Source: Gymnopilus junonius
Taxonomy: Eukaryota > Basidiomycota > Agaricomycetes > Agaricales > Galerinaceae
Direction of reading: 5' to 3'
DNA: 54,220 nt
Assembly: GCA_015501075.1 (NCBI GenBank)
Contig: JADNYJ010000237.1
Span: forward strand, 1-54,220
This document shows positions 53,394 to 54,220 of this stretch, one piece after another. Position 1 is the first letter of the stretch, and each line of letters begins with the position of its first letter. Under the pieces are notes generated by a model. That model did no database searches and was not told where the DNA came from. It was given only the letters and a program-made list of their open reading frames with translations. The position numbers and the translations under genes were made by a program.

Positions 53394-54220
53394 TTATGCA
53401 TCATCTTTATCTGAATTTTCGCTTTCACTTTCAATTAAGTTTACTCCATCCATTAAATAATCATGCTTTTCTCTTACTTGAGAATTATTCATAAGGACTT
53501 CGTCCTCAGCTAGATCATCAATTTGAATAAGTTGGCCTTCATCTAATCCAGTGAAATTTAACACATTATCTGGGATATCAATCTTAGTTCTTGCAAAATA
53601 AGGTACAAGCAAAAAGCGCCTATTTTAGCTTTTAATACTGCACCATTCATTTCTGCAACTATATATGCACCACCTGGTCTTCGTGATACAACAATCATTG
53701 GGCCAAGGTATCTGGATTTCATTTTACGATCCAATGATCCCTCAATGGATGCATTGCGAATTAAAACCAAATCTCCTGGTTCAAATTTATAGTCATGTAT
53801 TACTGCAGCATTATCCCTTTCATATCTTTCAAGCTGCTTTAATTTGTCTTGATCAATTCTCTTCATCATTTGTCTAACATGTATCTGATGTTTAGCCAAT
53901 GCTCTTGCTCTCAAGGCAATTAATTCAACATCAGTGAGTACACCTTTTGGTGGTCTAACAAGCCAAGTCGCTTCTTTCACATCTATTGGCAAAACTGGAT
54001 GCGTGCCAGTTGCAAAATAATATGGGGAACAGCCAAATTGCTTTCTAACACTAACACGATCTGCCCAAAATACAGCATGGAGAAACCAATACCATTTGGA
54101 TAAATTCTGTTCACCACAACATTTCGCTAGCATTTGCCTAAGGTCGAAATGAGGTCGCTCAATTTTTCCATTGGCTTGTGAATTATAGGCTGAGATCCTT
54201 ATTTGAGTGATCCCATATTT
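53394..54220 (-). pseudogene. Ty3/gypsy integrase C-terminal part, cut by the window edge
   Basis: Minus-strand frame from the edge: [19 protein letters not shown] (end of the catalytic core with Glu), [40 protein letters not shown], then [40 protein letters not shown] and [20 protein letters not shown] frame change near 53600 leads to [20 protein letters not shown] and an acidic tail ending at 53394 (ESESENSDKDDA). This lineage is abundant in Agaricomycetes. Apart from that shift the frame is intact. The rest of pol lies beyond the window. Confidence 0.88.

Larger units (their letters stand above)
49721..54220 (-). mobile_element. 3' half of a minus-strand gypsy element with antisense cargo gene
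   Basis: In minus-strand order: integrase end (54220-53394), antisense six-exon gene (53306-52029), two polypurine/hairpin motifs (51660-51619, 51410-51368), CpG-rich LTR-like DNA (51367-50026) and another purine tract plus LTR-like end (50036-49721). The uniform CpG richness supports common recent origin. Whether this is one element or two nested ones is unresolved. Confidence 0.55.

Overview
The window looks like transposon-dominated genomic DNA from a mushroom-forming basidiomycete (Agaricomycetes). The evidence is KDZ-type transposon genes with Cys-cluster regions, TET/JBP-like dioxygenase remnants, Ty3/gypsy lineages of the kind common in these fungi, and short (about 50 bp) GT-AG introns in most recognisable genes. 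I cannot name the species. Apart from the multi-exon gene at 52.0-53.3 kb, almost every recognisable coding region is interrupted. Many interruptions are TGA where the family has Arg, and many conserved Arg have become Cys, Trp or His. This is the footprint of CpG to TpG/CpA mutation.

Layout: 0-2.6 kb holds a TET/JBP-like 2OG-Fe(II) dioxygenase remnant (+) and fragments of a transposon-associated protein (-). 2.75-7.7 kb is a minus-strand chromovirus remnant: integrase, chromodomain, a long stretch with a 335-codon ORF, polypurine tract and 3' LTR. 8.3-13.95 kb is a plus-strand KDZ/Cys-cluster gene split by a 3.58 kb hAT element (9728-13306) with terminal inverted repeats (TIRs) and a perfect 8 bp target duplication. 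14.37-17.26 kb is a plus-strand gypsy gag-PR-RT that runs in frame into the C-terminal part of a Tnp2/Plavaka-like transposase (17.26-18.43 kb). 18.8-20.2 kb is a conserved fungal hypothetical. 20.23-21.67 kb is a non-autonomous TIR element with a tRNA-like Pol III box pair. 21.7-26.1 kb is decayed coding DNA of unknown family, cut by a second hAT (26142-29852, 8 bp duplication). 30.6-32.6 kb holds three small hypothetical genes or remnants. 33.3-34.3 kb is a second 2OG-dioxygenase-like pseudogene, and 34.6-36.2 kb is an F-box/LRR-like gene with late stops.

38664-44026 is a complete LTR retrotransposon (two LTRs, 5 bp duplication, polypurine tract) whose coding region is frameshifted and lacks most of gag. 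47159-49713 is a hAT-like MITE with another inverted-repeat element inside it. 49.7-54.2 kb is CpG-rich, hence probably younger. It is best read as the 3' half of a minus-strand gypsy element whose integrase end is followed by an antisense six-exon gene with its own TATA box, then polypurine tracts and an LTR.

Main biological points: (1) the antisense, intron-bearing gene apparently carried inside a retrotransposon; (2) two hAT insertions whose precise removal would restore host reading frames; (3) an LTR pair in which all four CpGs of the 5' copy are lost in the 3' copy; (4) TET/JBP-like genes sharing the window with KDZ remnants, all damaged at CpG-containing codons. Family names come from remembered family patterns, not from searches.
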